16,422 nucleotides of DNA from JBFYKJ01 sp041306005 (GTDB taxonomy: Archaea > Altiarchaeota > Altiarchaeia > JAFGQM01): assembly GCA_041306005.1 (NCBI GenBank), contig JBFYKJ010000022.1, positions 1 to 16,422 of the forward strand. The letters are read 5' to 3'. Under the pieces are notes generated by a model. The model was not told where the DNA came from. It did no database searches and saw only the letters and a program-made list of their open reading frames with translations. Positions 6,140 through 13,794 of this stretch are shown in pieces; within the stretch, counting starts at the first letter, position 1; every line of letters begins with the position of its first letter. Made by a program: the position numbers and the translations under genes.

Positions 6140-8272
6140 ATGAAAACTCCCGATATAACGTACTTGTTTGAGCCGAGGTCTATAGCGGTCATCGGCGCTT
6201 CGCACCACAAGGACAAGATAGGGTACAAGCTGCTTGAGAATATCGTCAAAGGCGGCTATAAGGGCAAGGTTTACCCCATAAATCCGCAGGGTGGGAAGAT
6301 ACTCGGCCTTAAGGTGTACAAGGACGTGGCCGGGATACGGGGGGTTATAGACCTGGCCTGCATATGCATCCCGGCCAAGTTCGTCTTTGATTCTGTCAAG
6401 GCATGCGCCGACAAGGGTGTGAAGTTCATCTCGATAATAACGTCGGGCTTTTCCGAAGTGGGCGACTTTGACGAAGAGCGAAGGATAGTCGAATACGCCC
6501 GCTCAAAGGGGTCTAGGGTCCTGGGCCCCAATATCTTTGGGGTGTATTCGTCAAAGGCCTCCAGCAACGCAACGTTCGCGGCCGGGAACATAAAGCCGGG
6601 CGGGGTCGCCATAATCACCCAGAGTGGTGCCCTCGGGCTGTCGATGATAGGGAAGACTGCCGTTGAGAACATGGGGCTTTCGGCGATAGTGTCAGTGGGC
6701 AACAAAGCCGACGTCGACGAGTCTGAGCTTCTGGAGTATCTTGTCGGGCAAGAGGGGACCAAAGCGATACTGATCTATATCGAGGGCGTCCGGCGCGGGG
6801 AGCGCCTCCTGGAGACTTTAAAGAAGGCCTCTAGGAAAAAGCCTATAATTGTAATAAAGTCCGGCAGGTCGAAGCGCGGCGCGATAGCCGTCGCCTCCCA
6901 CACCGGCTCCCTTGCCGGCTCCGACCAGATATTCGACGCTGTGATGCGCCAGGCGGGCGTCCTTAGGGCCGAGAGCATAGAGGAAGCATTCAACTGGTGC
7001 AAGTTTTTGGTCAGCGCCCCGCTGCCGCGCGGGCGAAGCTCGCTGATAATAACCAACGGCGGCGGGATAGGGGTGATGGCCGCCGACGCTTGCGAGAAGT
7101 ACGATGTCCTTCTCTACGACGATGCCGCCGCCTTAAAGCGGGCATTCTCGCACGTCACCCCCGATTTCGGCTCGACGAAGAACCCGGTGGATTTGACCGG
7201 CCAGGCCACTTCAACACACTATGACGCCGCGCTCGGCGCGGCGCTGAAAAACAGGGAGATAGACTCGGTGATAGCCCTTTACTGCGAGACCGCGGTCTTC
7301 GATGCTGACAACCTCGCCACGATGATTGAACAAAACTTTAAGAAGTTCAAAGAGGGGAAGAAACCGCTCGTCTTCTCGATATTCGGCGGGGAAAAGATAG
7401 AGGGCGCGATGGGCGCCCTAAGGTCCAAGGCGATACCCGTTTTCGACGACGTCTACGACGCGGTCTCCTGCCTCGGGGCGATGGAGAGGTACTGCAGGTA
7501 TCGGGAGTCGTACTCGACGGAGGCTGTGGATGCGGATATAGACGTAGCCGCCATAGAAGCAATAGCCCAAAAGGCCCTTTTCGAGGGCAGGGGCTTTCTC
7601 CTTGCGAACGAGGGGATAAAGGTAATGGACATCGTGGGCGTTGCGACGCCGAAGAGCCGGATAGCCAGGGACCTTAACGATGCGGTCGAGTACGCCGAAT
7701 CTATAGGATATCCCGTTGTAATGAAGGTAGTCTCAAAGGATATCCTCCACAAGAGCGACGTCGGCGGAGTGAAGCTCGGGCTTGACAATAAGCAGGAGAT
7801 CGTAGACGCCTACGAATCTATCATGTCAGCCTGCAAGTCGAGGATGCCCGGGGCCGTGATAGAGGGCGTCGAAATAGCCGAGATGGTCGCCCCGGGGACG
7901 GACATCATAGTCGGGGCGAGGAAGGACCCCAAATTCGGGCCGATAATAATGTGCGGGCTGGGGGGCATATATGTGGAGATAATGAAGGACATCTCCTTTA
8001 GGTCTGTGCCGCTTGACAGGAAAGAGATAATGGGCATGATAAAGGAGATCAAGTCGTATCCGCTTCTCCTTGGGGTGCGCGGGGAGGACAAAAAGGACAT
8101 AGACAAGCTCGTCGACACCATAATCAAGGTGGCCGCAGTCATCAAGAAGTGCCCGAGCATATCGGACATCGAGCTCAACCCCCTGGCGGTCTATGAACAG
8201 GGCAAGGGGGTCAAAGCTGTGGACGTTCGGATACTGCTGGCTTCGGAGAACAGTGCGGCCAAAGAGAAATGA
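6140..8272 (+). CDS. ADP-forming acetate-CoA ligase, fused alpha and beta subunits
   Basis: This enzyme converts acetyl-CoA, ADP and phosphate to acetate, CoA and ATP, the main substrate-level phosphorylation step of many fermenting archaea. From the ATG at 6140 the product is 710 residues: a CoA-binding Rossmann domain (FEPRSIAVIGAS near the start), a ligase domain with ITQSGALG and the phosphorylated histidine in ASHTGSLAGSD (H254), a second ligase domain, then an ATP-grasp domain from about residue 490 with HKSDVGGV (H537) and the closing DIELNPLAV. H254 is close to the His257 reported for the Pyrococcus alpha subunit, which supports this start; a GTG at 6101 would add 13 residues and is the alternative. 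In several hyperthermophiles the two subunits are separate, whereas here they are one chain. Substrate range (acetyl versus other acyl-CoA) is not evident. Confidence 0.9.
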   Translation: MKTPDITYLFEPRSIAVIGASHHKDKIGYKLLENIVKGGYKGKVYPINPQGGKILGLKVYKDVAGIRGVIDLACICIPAKFVFDSVKACADKGVKFISIITSGFSEVGDFDEERRIVEYARSKGSRVLGPNIFGVYSSKASSNATFAAGNIKPGGVAIITQSGALGLSMIGKTAVENMGLSAIVSVGNKADVDESELLEYLVGQEGTKAILIYIEGVRRGERLLETLKKASRKKPIIVIKSGRSKRGAIAVASHTGSLAGSDQIFDAVMRQAGVLRAESIEEAFNWCKFLVSAPLPRGRSSLIITNGGGIGVMAADACEKYDVLLYDDAAALKRAFSHVTPDFGSTKNPVDLTGQATSTHYDAALGAALKNREIDSVIALYCETAVFDADNLATMIEQNFKKFKEGKKPLVFSIFGGEKIEGAMGALRSKAIPVFDDVYDAVSCLGAMERYCRYRESYSTEAVDADIDVAAIEAIAQKALFEGRGFLLANEGIKVMDIVGVATPKSRIARDLNDAVEYAESIGYPVVMKVVSKDILHKSDVGGVKLGLDNKQEIVDAYESIMSACKSRMPGAVIEGVEIAEMVAPGTDIIVGARKDPKFGPIIMCGLGGIYVEIMKDISFRSVPLDRKEIMGMIKEIKSYPLLLGVRGEDKKDIDKLVDTIIKVAAVIKKCPSISDIELNPLAVYEQGKGVKAVDVRILLASENSAAKEK

Positions 8273-8338
8273 TGCTATGCATAAGACTGTTATAATAACG
8301 AAAATGACCGATAACATTCACCAAAAAGAGGGAGCAAA

Positions 8339-9376
8339 ATGGATAAGGTGATATTAGCCTCGATGCATCCGAGCGCCGGCAAGACGAGCATTGCAGTCGG
8401 CATCGCGAAGGCACTCGGGGGCAAGATAGGCTACATGAAGCCTTTCGGGGACCGCCCCATATACCGCAAGAAGCGGCTTTGGGACTATGACACAGCGCTG
8501 ATGACAAACGTGTTCGGGCTAAAGGACGCGCCCGAGGACATGTGTTTCGGCTTTGACCACTCGAAGCTGAAGTACATGTACAGCCTTGACGGCACGCGGG
8601 ATCGGCTTCTTGATGCCGCAAGCGATGTCGGGAAGGGCAAGGACTTGCTCCTCATCGAGGGCGGCAGGGACCTTATGTACGGGACGTACGTGCATCTCGG
8701 CTCCCTCTCGCTTGCTAAGCACACCGGCGCAAAGCTTATCGTCGTGGTCTCCGGCGACAGCGACAGCGTCGTGGACGACGTCGCCTTCCTCAAGAAGTAC
8801 CTGTACCACAAGGACTTTGATTTCGGCGGCGTGATAATCAACAAGGTCAAGGACGTTGCGGACTTCAAAAAGACGCACCTGCCCCAGATAAAGGGCCTGG
8901 GCGTCGACGTTATCGGGGTGCTCCCTCACCTGGCCGAGATGTCAAGGATGTCCGTGGCCTACCTGGCCGAGATGCTGTTCGCAAAGGTAATAACCGGCGA
9001 GGGCAGCCTTGACCGGCTGGTGGAAAATGTGCTTATAGGCGCGATGGCAGTCGACACGCCGCTGCAAAAGATTTTCGCCGAGCGGAAAAACAAACTGGTC
9101 ATAGCGAGCGGCGACCGGAGCGACATGATACTCGCCGCGCTTGAGAGCAACACGGAGGCCGTATTGCTGACTAATGACATCCTGCCCCAGCCAAGGATAA
9201 TCTCGAAGGCCGAGGAAAAGGGCGTCCCGATGCTGATGGTGCCCTGGGACACTTTCAAGGCCGCAAAGATGGTGGACGACCTTGAGCCGCTCCTTACAAA
9301 AGACCAGAAGGACATCATAGACCTGCTGGGGCAGACCATGAAGAAGAACCTGGACTTGAAGAGGATAGTCGGGTAG
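8339..9376 (+). CDS. BioD-like P-loop protein with DRTGG domain
   Basis: A 345-residue protein matching the N-terminal part of long phosphotransacetylases, but without the catalytic phosphotransacetylase domain. Residues 1 to about 210 are a dethiobiotin-synthetase-like NTPase with a shortened P-loop (HPSAGKTS, GKT at 14-16), LLLIEGGRD and IVVVSGDSDS strands. Residues about 225-340 are a DRTGG domain with its core GDRSDM (258-263) followed by ILAALESNTEAVLLTND. GAGGGAG at 8328-8334 is a good ribosome-binding site five bases before the ATG. A TTATAATA at 8290-8297 may give it its own promoter in the 66-base gap after the synthetase gene. Its place next to acetyl-CoA enzymes suggests nucleotide or acetyl-CoA sensing, which is inference. 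The reaction, if any, is unknown. Confidence 0.8.
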   Translation: MDKVILASMHPSAGKTSIAVGIAKALGGKIGYMKPFGDRPIYRKKRLWDYDTALMTNVFGLKDAPEDMCFGFDHSKLKYMYSLDGTRDRLLDAASDVGKGKDLLLIEGGRDLMYGTYVHLGSLSLAKHTGAKLIVVVSGDSDSVVDDVAFLKKYLYHKDFDFGGVIINKVKDVADFKKTHLPQIKGLGVDVIGVLPHLAEMSRMSVAYLAEMLFAKVITGEGSLDRLVENVLIGAMAVDTPLQKIFAERKNKLVIASGDRSDMILAALESNTEAVLLTNDILPQPRIISKAEEKGVPMLMVPWDTFKAAKMVDDLEPLLTKDQKDIIDLLGQTMKKNLDLKRIVG

Positions 9377-9403
9377 CTTTTTCGCTTGCGGTTAGCTTTT
9401 TTT
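9377..9403 (+). terminator. T-tract terminator after the DRTGG gene
   Basis: Directly after the TAG at 9374-9376 come two T runs, five at 9378-9382 and seven at 9397-9403, both within a repeated AGCTTTTT. No strong hairpin is seen. T-tracts alone can stop archaeal RNA polymerase. The tract ends 21 bases before the next ATG. Confidence 0.5.
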
Positions 9404-9424
9404 CCATTCAGGGGAAAATTAACA

Positions 9425-9796
9425 ATGAAAGCAGCCATGAAAGTAGCCAGGGAATTCCACTTCGACGCAGGCCACTACATACTCGATGCCAAGGGCAGCC
9501 CCTGCGAGGACCCGCACGGGCACACCTACAAGCTTAGGGTCGTGGTCGACGGGCCCGTAGGGGACGACGGGATGGTCGTCGACTTCCGCGAGATGAAGGG
9601 GCTCGTCAACAAGGAGATAATGCCAAAGCTCGACCACAAGGATTTGAACAAGGTTTTCAAGAACCCGACCGCGGAGCTCATCGCGCAGTGGATATTCGAC
9701 AAGCTTTCGCCCGCCTTTGCGAAGCTCCGCCCGGATCTCCGCCTGGTTTCGGTAAGGCTGTGGGAAGGCGAGGGCAAGTGGGCGGAGGTAAGTTGA
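9425..9796 (+). CDS. queD: 6-carboxy-tetrahydropterin synthase / PTPS-family protein (QueD type)
   Basis: A 123-residue enzyme of the 6-pyruvoyl-tetrahydropterin synthase family, acting on dihydroneopterin triphosphate, most likely in the preQ0 route to archaeosine in tRNA. The three zinc ligands are visible as H17 (FDAGHY), H31 and H33. The sequence CEDPHGH puts C27 in the C-x3-HGH spacing reported for QueD, rather than the spacing of folate-type PTPS-II or PTPS-III members (recalled, not searched). D70-H71 (KLDHKDLN), PTAEL and E114 complete the family pattern. A GGGG at 9412-9415 lies 9 bases before the ATG at 9425; M5 at 9437 is a less likely start. A role in another pterin pathway cannot be excluded, and no other archaeosine genes are in the window. 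Confidence 0.85.
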   Translation: MKAAMKVAREFHFDAGHYILDAKGSPCEDPHGHTYKLRVVVDGPVGDDGMVVDFREMKGLVNKEIMPKLDHKDLNKVFKNPTAELIAQWIFDKLSPAFAKLRPDLRLVSVRLWEGEGKWAEVS

Positions 9797-9828
9797 AAGC
9801 CCTATAATCCCAATGCGCCCAACCCAGC

Positions 9829-9841
9829 GGGTTTTTATACC
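9829..9841 (+). promoter_or_regulatory. TATA-type promoter for the coiled-coil membrane protein
   Basis: GGGTTTTTATACC in an otherwise GC-rich stretch is a good archaeal TATA box. A start about 25 bases downstream would leave a leader of roughly 60 bases before the ATG at 9924. That leader contains AACCGGTT and repeated GAAACC/CAGCTTGCAA-like fragments without a clear fold. Confidence 0.5.
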
Positions 9842-9923
9842 GCTCGCCCTTAAACATACCTATTAACATACTGTTTGCAAAACCGGTTGAAACCAGCTTG
9901 CAACGCTAAAATCTGATACAAAA

Positions 9924-10445
9924 ATGGCCCGTAAAAGGATGGACTTGGCTGACGAGCTCAGGAAGATAGAGGCCGAAGAGCGCATGATACTGTCCGAGGA
10001 GAAGCGGATAGAAGACAATGAATCCGTCCTCAGGGGCTTTGAGGAGCTCGGCCTCATGAGGTGGAAGAGCTATTACATCCTGACCGCCGGCGCCATACTG
10101 CTCCTCGCCCTTACGTTCGTAACCTCGCTTTGGGTCATGCACGACCAGCTGGTGGACCTGGAGGCATCGACGAACACGCTCTCCAGCCAGATGAACGTGC
10201 TTGGGGCCAAGATGGACGCCGTTGAGGCGAAGATAGACGCGGCAACCGCACCGCGCGAATGGTGCCCGGTAGGCCAGACAATCCAAATGGGCGCGATAGC
10301 CCCGGGTGCCGGCACGGCAACGCTCAGGATAGTGGGGAAGGAGACGCGGAGCGGCAAGGAGATGTGCCGCGCGACTATAGCCAATACCGAGCTAGGCACA
10401 AAGGACGTCTACTGGGACCAAACGGGCAACTTCGAGGTCGTCTGA
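9924..10445 (+). CDS. Single-pass membrane protein with coiled coils, unknown
   Basis: 173 residues. Residues 1-42 are a highly charged cytoplasmic helix (ELRKIEAEERMILSEEKRIE), probably a coiled coil. Residues 50-71 are one strong membrane segment (YYILTAGAILLLALTFVTSLWV). The positive residues before it (R46, K48) place the N-terminus inside. Residues about 74-107 form a second helical heptad region outside, followed by a small beta-like domain (112-173) with two cysteines, C114 and C148, that could form a disulfide. The gene appears to be transcribed alone, from a TATA box about 90 bases upstream. No family is recognised. The arrangement resembles stalked sensors or envelope spacers, but that is only an analogy. 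Confidence 0.65.
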   Translation: MARKRMDLADELRKIEAEERMILSEEKRIEDNESVLRGFEELGLMRWKSYYILTAGAILLLALTFVTSLWVMHDQLVDLEASTNTLSSQMNVLGAKMDAVEAKIDAATAPREWCPVGQTIQMGAIAPGAGTATLRIVGKETRSGKEMCRATIANTELGTKDVYWDQTGNFEVV

Positions 10446-10526
10446 GCCGAACAAAAGCTTGATTTTAGAGACAGCCTAGCTTTGGCAGTTAGTAGTTGGG
10501 GGCCGCGCATATGCCTAATGAGGGCT

Positions 10527-11435
10527 TTACATCTCCACAACGTCAAAGTCCTTGGCCAGCCGGGTGTTGGCGAAGACGTCCCGGGCTTCGTTCTCCAGCC
10601 CATCAGCATTGGCATACCGCTGGCTTATGTGGGTCAGCCAAAGCTGCTTCACCTTCGCCCTCTTGGCGACCTCGGCGGCCTCTTTGGCGGTCGTGTGCTT
10701 GCCCTCGATGGCCGACTCCTGCAGGTCATGGGCAAATGTCGAGTCGTGTATCAGGACGTCGCTGCCCATGGCAAGCTCCACGCCCGCGGCGCACGGGCGG
10801 CTGTCGGCAACGTAAGCGACCTTCCTGCCAGGGACCGCCTTGTCAAGGACCTGGCCCGGCGTTATCGTCCTTTTGCCCACGGTCACGCTCTTGCCGGACT
10901 GCAGCTTGCCGAACATGGGGCCTTCAGGAACGCCAAGCTCGAGCGCCTTCTGCTTGAGGAACTTCCTCTTGGGGTTCTCCTCGAAGGCAAAGCCTAGGCA
11001 CGGCACGCGATGGTCTATCCTCGCCGCCTTGATGACGTAGCTGTCATTGCCGAATATCTTGGCGACCCCCCGGGGATTAACCTCGTTTATCTCAAGGTCG
11101 AAGCCCTCAAGGACGAAGTTGCCGGTCGTTATTATTTTCTCTATGACGTCCAGGATTCCCTTTGGGCCGTATATCACGAGCTTGTCCTTGCGCTGGAAGA
11201 GGTCCATGGTCTGTATGAGGCCGCCCAGGCCCAAACAATGGTCGGCGTGGAAGTGGGAGATGAATATGCGGTCCAGTTTCATAAAGGGTATCCCGGCTAT
11301 CCTCATCTGCCGCTGCGTCCCCTCCCCGCAATCAAAGAGCATGCGGTCGCCAGCGTGCTCAAGGTAGACCGCGGGCATGCCTCTTTCCTCTGTGGGCACG
11401 GACCCTGATGTCCCAAGGAATTGTATTTTGACCAT
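10527..11435 (-). CDS. rnz: tRNase Z (3' tRNA-processing endonuclease)
   Basis: Cuts pre-tRNA 3' trailers after the discriminator base. The 302-residue length fits the short-form, homodimeric enzyme. The metallo-beta-lactamase signature SHFHADH (H61, H63, D65, H66) is complete. Further metal ligands are visible in IDHRVPCLGFAFEE, the IHDSTF aspartate and the late LWLTHISQRY histidine. PEGPMFGKLQSGKSVT matches the segment next to the flexible substrate arm of RNase Z. The start MVKIQFLGTSGSVPT is typical for the family. It is divergent from the M42 aminopeptidase gene across 56 bases and convergent with the membrane-protein gene. No tRNA genes are nearby. Confidence 0.93.
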   Translation of the reverse strand: MVKIQFLGTSGSVPTEERGMPAVYLEHAGDRMLFDCGEGTQRQMRIAGIPFMKLDRIFISHFHADHCLGLGGLIQTMDLFQRKDKLVIYGPKGILDVIEKIITTGNFVLEGFDLEINEVNPRGVAKIFGNDSYVIKAARIDHRVPCLGFAFEENPKRKFLKQKALELGVPEGPMFGKLQSGKSVTVGKRTITPGQVLDKAVPGRKVAYVADSRPCAAGVELAMGSDVLIHDSTFAHDLQESAIEGKHTTAKEAAEVAKRAKVKQLWLTHISQRYANADGLENEARDVFANTRLAKDFDVVEM

Positions 11436-11491
11436 CTTGCAAAATTATTATCTGCAACTCTATTTTTCATTCCCATCCTTCAAAAATAGGC
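11436..11491. promoter_or_regulatory. Divergent intergenic region between rnz and the M42 gene
   Basis: Only 56 bases separate the two start codons, and the region is clearly AT-rich in a GC-rich window. It must hold both promoters. AAAATTATTAT (11443-11453), CTATTTTTC (11460-11468) and CAAAAATAG (11480-11488) are candidate TATA-like elements, but none can be assigned with confidence. Leaders must be very short or absent. Confidence 0.4.
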
Positions 11492-12529
11492 ATGAAAGAA
11501 CTTCTTAAGAAGCTTACGGACGCCAATGGCGTAAGCGGCTATGAGGACGATGTCAGGGCGCTGATATCAAAGGAGCTGTCAAAGCACGGGGCCGTGGAAA
11601 CGGACAGGATGGGGAACGTCATCTGCACCATCGGCAGCGGCAAGCCTCGGATAATGCTCGCGGCGCACATGGATGAGATAGGCCTCCTTGTCAAGCACAT
11701 AGACGACAAGGGATTCATCCGCGTTATAGAGATGGGCGGCGTGGACGACGACACCCTGCCGACAAAAGTGGTCAAGATACTCACCGAAAAGGGCGCCATC
11801 CCGGCGATAGTCGGCTTCAAGCCCCCGCACCTTAAGAGAAAGGAGGAGGAGCGGAAGAAGAAGCTGGAGCTGGACGACATGTACCTTGACACGGGCCTGA
11901 AGACTGAGGATGTCAAGAGCCGGGTCCAGGTCGGCGACCCTGTTGTTTTTGACTCGCAGTTTATAGACCTCGGCGAGAACGTCATCGCAAAGGCGCTCGA
12001 CAACAGGGCTGGATGCCTGATCCTCATCGAGGCGATGAAACGGCTTAAAGCCTCAAAGTTCAAGGGGACCGTCTATGGCGTCGCGACCGTGCAGGAGGAG
12101 CTTGGGCTCAAGGGCGCGAGGACCTCGGCCTTCAAGCTAGACCCGGACTTCGCGCTGGCCCTGGATGTCGGCATAGCGGGCGACACCCCCGATATCAAAG
12201 AGGACGAGACTTCGGTCAAGATGGGCAAAGGCCCGGCTATAACCGTTGTCGAGTCGAGCGGCAGGGGGATGGTGCCGTCTGCGCAGGTAAAACGGCTGCT
12301 GATCAGGGCTGCAGTCGATGCGGACATACCCTACCAGCTGGAGGCTACCAAGGGCGGCATGACTGACGGCGCCGTGATATACATGACCCGCGAGGGCATC
12401 CGGACCGGCGGGATATCCGTGCCGACAAGGTATATCCACTCCCCGAGCGGCATCTGCAACATGGGCGACGTCGAGAACGCGGTGAAACTGACCATGGAGT
12501 TCGTGAAAAGGGCTGCGGAGATCTATTAA
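11492..12529 (+). CDS. M42 family metal-dependent aminopeptidase
   Basis: A 345-residue cytosolic peptidase of the tetrahedral-aminopeptidase/CelM group, which forms dodecameric shells that trim peptides released by the proteasome and other proteases. The whole two-metal site is visible: H59 in AAHMDEIG (with D61), D170 in KALDNRAG, E202 (general base) and E203 in QEELGLKGA, D225 in ALDVGIAGD, and H316 in RYIHSP. A charged lysine/glutamate-rich segment (115-127) lies in the oligomerisation domain inserted in the catalytic fold. Length and start MKELLKKLTDANGVSGYE are standard for the family. Substrate preference (acidic, basic or hydrophobic ends) cannot be read from sequence by eye. Some members were once misnamed endoglucanases. 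Confidence 0.92.
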   Translation: MKELLKKLTDANGVSGYEDDVRALISKELSKHGAVETDRMGNVICTIGSGKPRIMLAAHMDEIGLLVKHIDDKGFIRVIEMGGVDDDTLPTKVVKILTEKGAIPAIVGFKPPHLKRKEEERKKKLELDDMYLDTGLKTEDVKSRVQVGDPVVFDSQFIDLGENVIAKALDNRAGCLILIEAMKRLKASKFKGTVYGVATVQEELGLKGARTSAFKLDPDFALALDVGIAGDTPDIKEDETSVKMGKGPAITVVESSGRGMVPSAQVKRLLIRAAVDADIPYQLEATKGGMTDGAVIYMTREGIRTGGISVPTRYIHSPSGICNMGDVENAVKLTMEFVKRAAEIY

Positions 12530-12580
12530 GCCCGAACTCCGGATTAGACGGTTATTCTCTGGGCAGCATTAGCTTGGGGC

Positions 12581-12979
12581 TCAGACGAAAACGAACTCGA
12601 CCTCGGAGGCCTTCAGCTTCCTCTTTACGAGCTCCTTGATTAGCCTTATCTGCTTCCCGCTTATCTCGTCCCGTTTGCTGCGCGGGGCGTCTATGCGGAC
12701 CCTGCCGCCGTCGATCGTCGGGCTGACCTTAAGCGGCGCGCACGCGTTCCTCACGAACTCCTGTGGGTCGTCGCTGTCCTCAAACACCACTATCCTTTTG
12801 CCCATCCGCTGGCGGGCCTTTGCGATGTTTTCCCCGCCCTTGCCGATAGCCTTCCCCAAGTCGCCGTGGTGTATCAGGAAGTTTATGCTGTCCTCGGCCT
12901 CAAAGCAGTCGACGGCCCGGGCATGGGTAATAGTCTCAAATGCGTTCATCAATTGGATGTCCCGGGTGTTCAGCAGCAT
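12581..12979 (-). CDS. nusA: Archaeal NusA-like transcription factor (KH domains)
   Basis: A 132-residue RNA-binding protein matching archaeal NusA, which consists only of the two KH domains of bacterial NusA. The GxxG loop of the first KH domain is seen in LGKAIGKGGENI (G46-G49). The second domain covers about residues 70-132 and ends DEISGKQIRLIKELVKRKL-x-ASEVEFVFV. The opening RDIQLMNAFETITHARAVDC follows the family. It lies 70 bases downstream of rpl30e on the same strand, the order found in the archaeal rpoB-rpoA-rpl30e-nusA-rps12 operon, but neither polymerase genes nor rps12 and rps7 follow here. The role in archaeal elongation or termination is not firmly known. Confidence 0.9.
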   Translation of the reverse strand: MLLNTRDIQLMNAFETITHARAVDCFEAEDSINFLIHHGDLGKAIGKGGENIAKARQRMGKRIVVFEDSDDPQEFVRNACAPLKVSPTIDGGRVRIDAPRSKRDEISGKQIRLIKELVKRKLKASEVEFVFV

Positions 12980-13049
12980 TTTATGGTTTTGCAGGATATT
13001 AGGGTTCTGGGGAATGCATGCACGGGCGTTTCAATAAGCTCGCCCGGCC

Positions 13050-13340
13050 CTACAGCTTGAGTATCTTGCTGCTCCCCTCCTTCACGACGGCGAACGTCGC
13101 GACCGGGAACGGCTTTGCGCATGTGTAACCAAGCTCCTTTGCGGACTCCGGGTACACATAATATTTGACCCCTGACAGCTTGGAGTACCTTGACAAGTCC
13201 TCTTTCATCGCCTCGGGGGCGTTGGCGGCGACCACGACCATCTTAGCCCTGCCGGTGAGCACGGCCTTCCTAGCGCTCCTCTCGCCCATGGCGACTTCGC
13301 CGTCCTTCAACACCCGCTTCATCTCCTCTTCAAAGTTCAT
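13050..13340 (-). CDS. rpl30e: Ribosomal protein L30e
   Basis: 96 residues with the L7Ae/L30e/S12e fold: KAVLTGRAKMVVVAANAPEA, an RYSKLSGVKYYVY strand, then ELGYTCAKPFPVATFAVVKEG, all family hallmarks. It is a component of the archaeal large ribosomal subunit. It is the first gene of a two-gene unit with nusA. A strong TATA box about 70 bases upstream on the minus strand gives it a leader of roughly 45 bases, and a weak GAAGAAAG precedes the ATG. In eukaryotes L30 binds its own transcript; nothing in this leader proves the same here. Confidence 0.93.
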   Translation of the reverse strand: MNFEEEMKRVLKDGEVAMGERSARKAVLTGRAKMVVVAANAPEAMKEDLSRYSKLSGVKYYVYPESAKELGYTCAKPFPVATFAVVKEGSSKILKL

Positions 13341-13406
13341 CTTTCTTCAGGCACCCGCCAGAATAACGCCCGCACGGGCCGATGCCGCCCTTAATTTGAA
13401 GACTTT

Positions 13407-13418
13407 CATATAAAAACC
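13407..13418 (-). promoter_or_regulatory. TATA-box promoter of the rpl30e-nusA unit
   Basis: Read on the minus strand, GGTTTTTATATG is an excellent archaeal TATA element. A start about 25 bases downstream (near 13384) would give a leader of some 45 bases containing GGCCCGTGCGGGC, which could fold into a short hairpin ahead of the L30e start. Confidence 0.6.
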
Positions 13419-13429
13419 TTCTTTGCGCC

Positions 13430-13462
13430 CGCCGCGCCTTTTTTGGGCGATATGGGGCGGCG
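13430..13462 (-). terminator. Nested hairpin after the 109-residue gene
   Basis: Two nested stems, CGCCG/CGGCG (13430-13434 with 13458-13462) and CGCC/GGCG (13435-13438 with 13446-13449), begin two bases past the stop of the minus-strand gene. They sit directly before the rpl30e promoter. The T run on the minus strand (GGTTTTTATATG) comes after it and doubles as the TATA box. It may separate the two transcription units. Confidence 0.35.
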
Positions 13463-13464
13463 TC

Positions 13465-13794
13465 TCAGAAACAGTCCAGCACCGTCGAGAACCTCATGCC
13501 GGTCCCCGCGTCGAAGTGGGCGATGTGGACGGGTATTGACGGCTCGCCCCTGACAAACTCGGCGCGCGTTATTATCCCGTCTTTGAGCGTGTAATACACA
13601 TCCAGCGGCGCGCCGGCAGGCGCAGTCTTCCCACCCGGCATCGCGGGCCTGCTTATGCCCAGCCTTTTGCCCGTGAGCCCGCCTCCGAACACTGTGTGCA
13701 CCCGTCCGTGCGCGGGCGACTCTTCGCCCAGGGCAGACCTGATAGTGTCGATAAGCCGGTTCGGCAATTTCTCGCTGCTGCGGTGTCTGGGCAT
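13465..13794 (-). CDS. Conserved-looking protein, 109 aa, unknown
   Basis: An unrecognised protein of 109 residues with codon use like its neighbours (ATA, AGG, GGC, GTC), which favours a real gene. It has a basic N-terminus (MPRHRSSEKLPNRL), a glycine-rich stretch HTVFGGGLTGKRLGISRP, then beta-like segments (APLDVYYTLKDGIITRAEF, SIPVHIAHFDAGTGMRF) and a terminal DCF. There is no signal peptide or membrane segment. An overlapping longer frame (13406-13843) has poorer composition and was taken as a shadow. It precedes rpl30e on the same strand with a hairpin between, so co-transcription is uncertain. The basic start could suit nucleic-acid binding, but that is a guess. Confidence 0.6.
   Translation of the reverse strand: MPRHRSSEKLPNRLIDTIRSALGEESPAHGRVHTVFGGGLTGKRLGISRPAMPGGKTAPAGAPLDVYYTLKDGIITRAEFVRGEPSIPVHIAHFDAGTGMRFSTVLDCF

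Noticed and set aside
9425..9796. QueD homologue as a methanopterin or folate enzyme partnered with the Mch homologue
   Set aside because: The C-x3-HGH spacing fits QueD better, and the two genes are more than 5 kb apart with an unrelated block between. Left as an alternative only.
10482..11408. Several long plus-strand frames opposite rnz
   Set aside because: They mirror the codon structure of a clear tRNase Z gene and show no recognisable motifs.
13344..13406. Small upstream frame (MKVFKLRAASARAG..., 20 aa) before rpl30e on the minus strand
   Set aside because: Its ATG overlaps the TATA box itself, so it would not be on the transcript.
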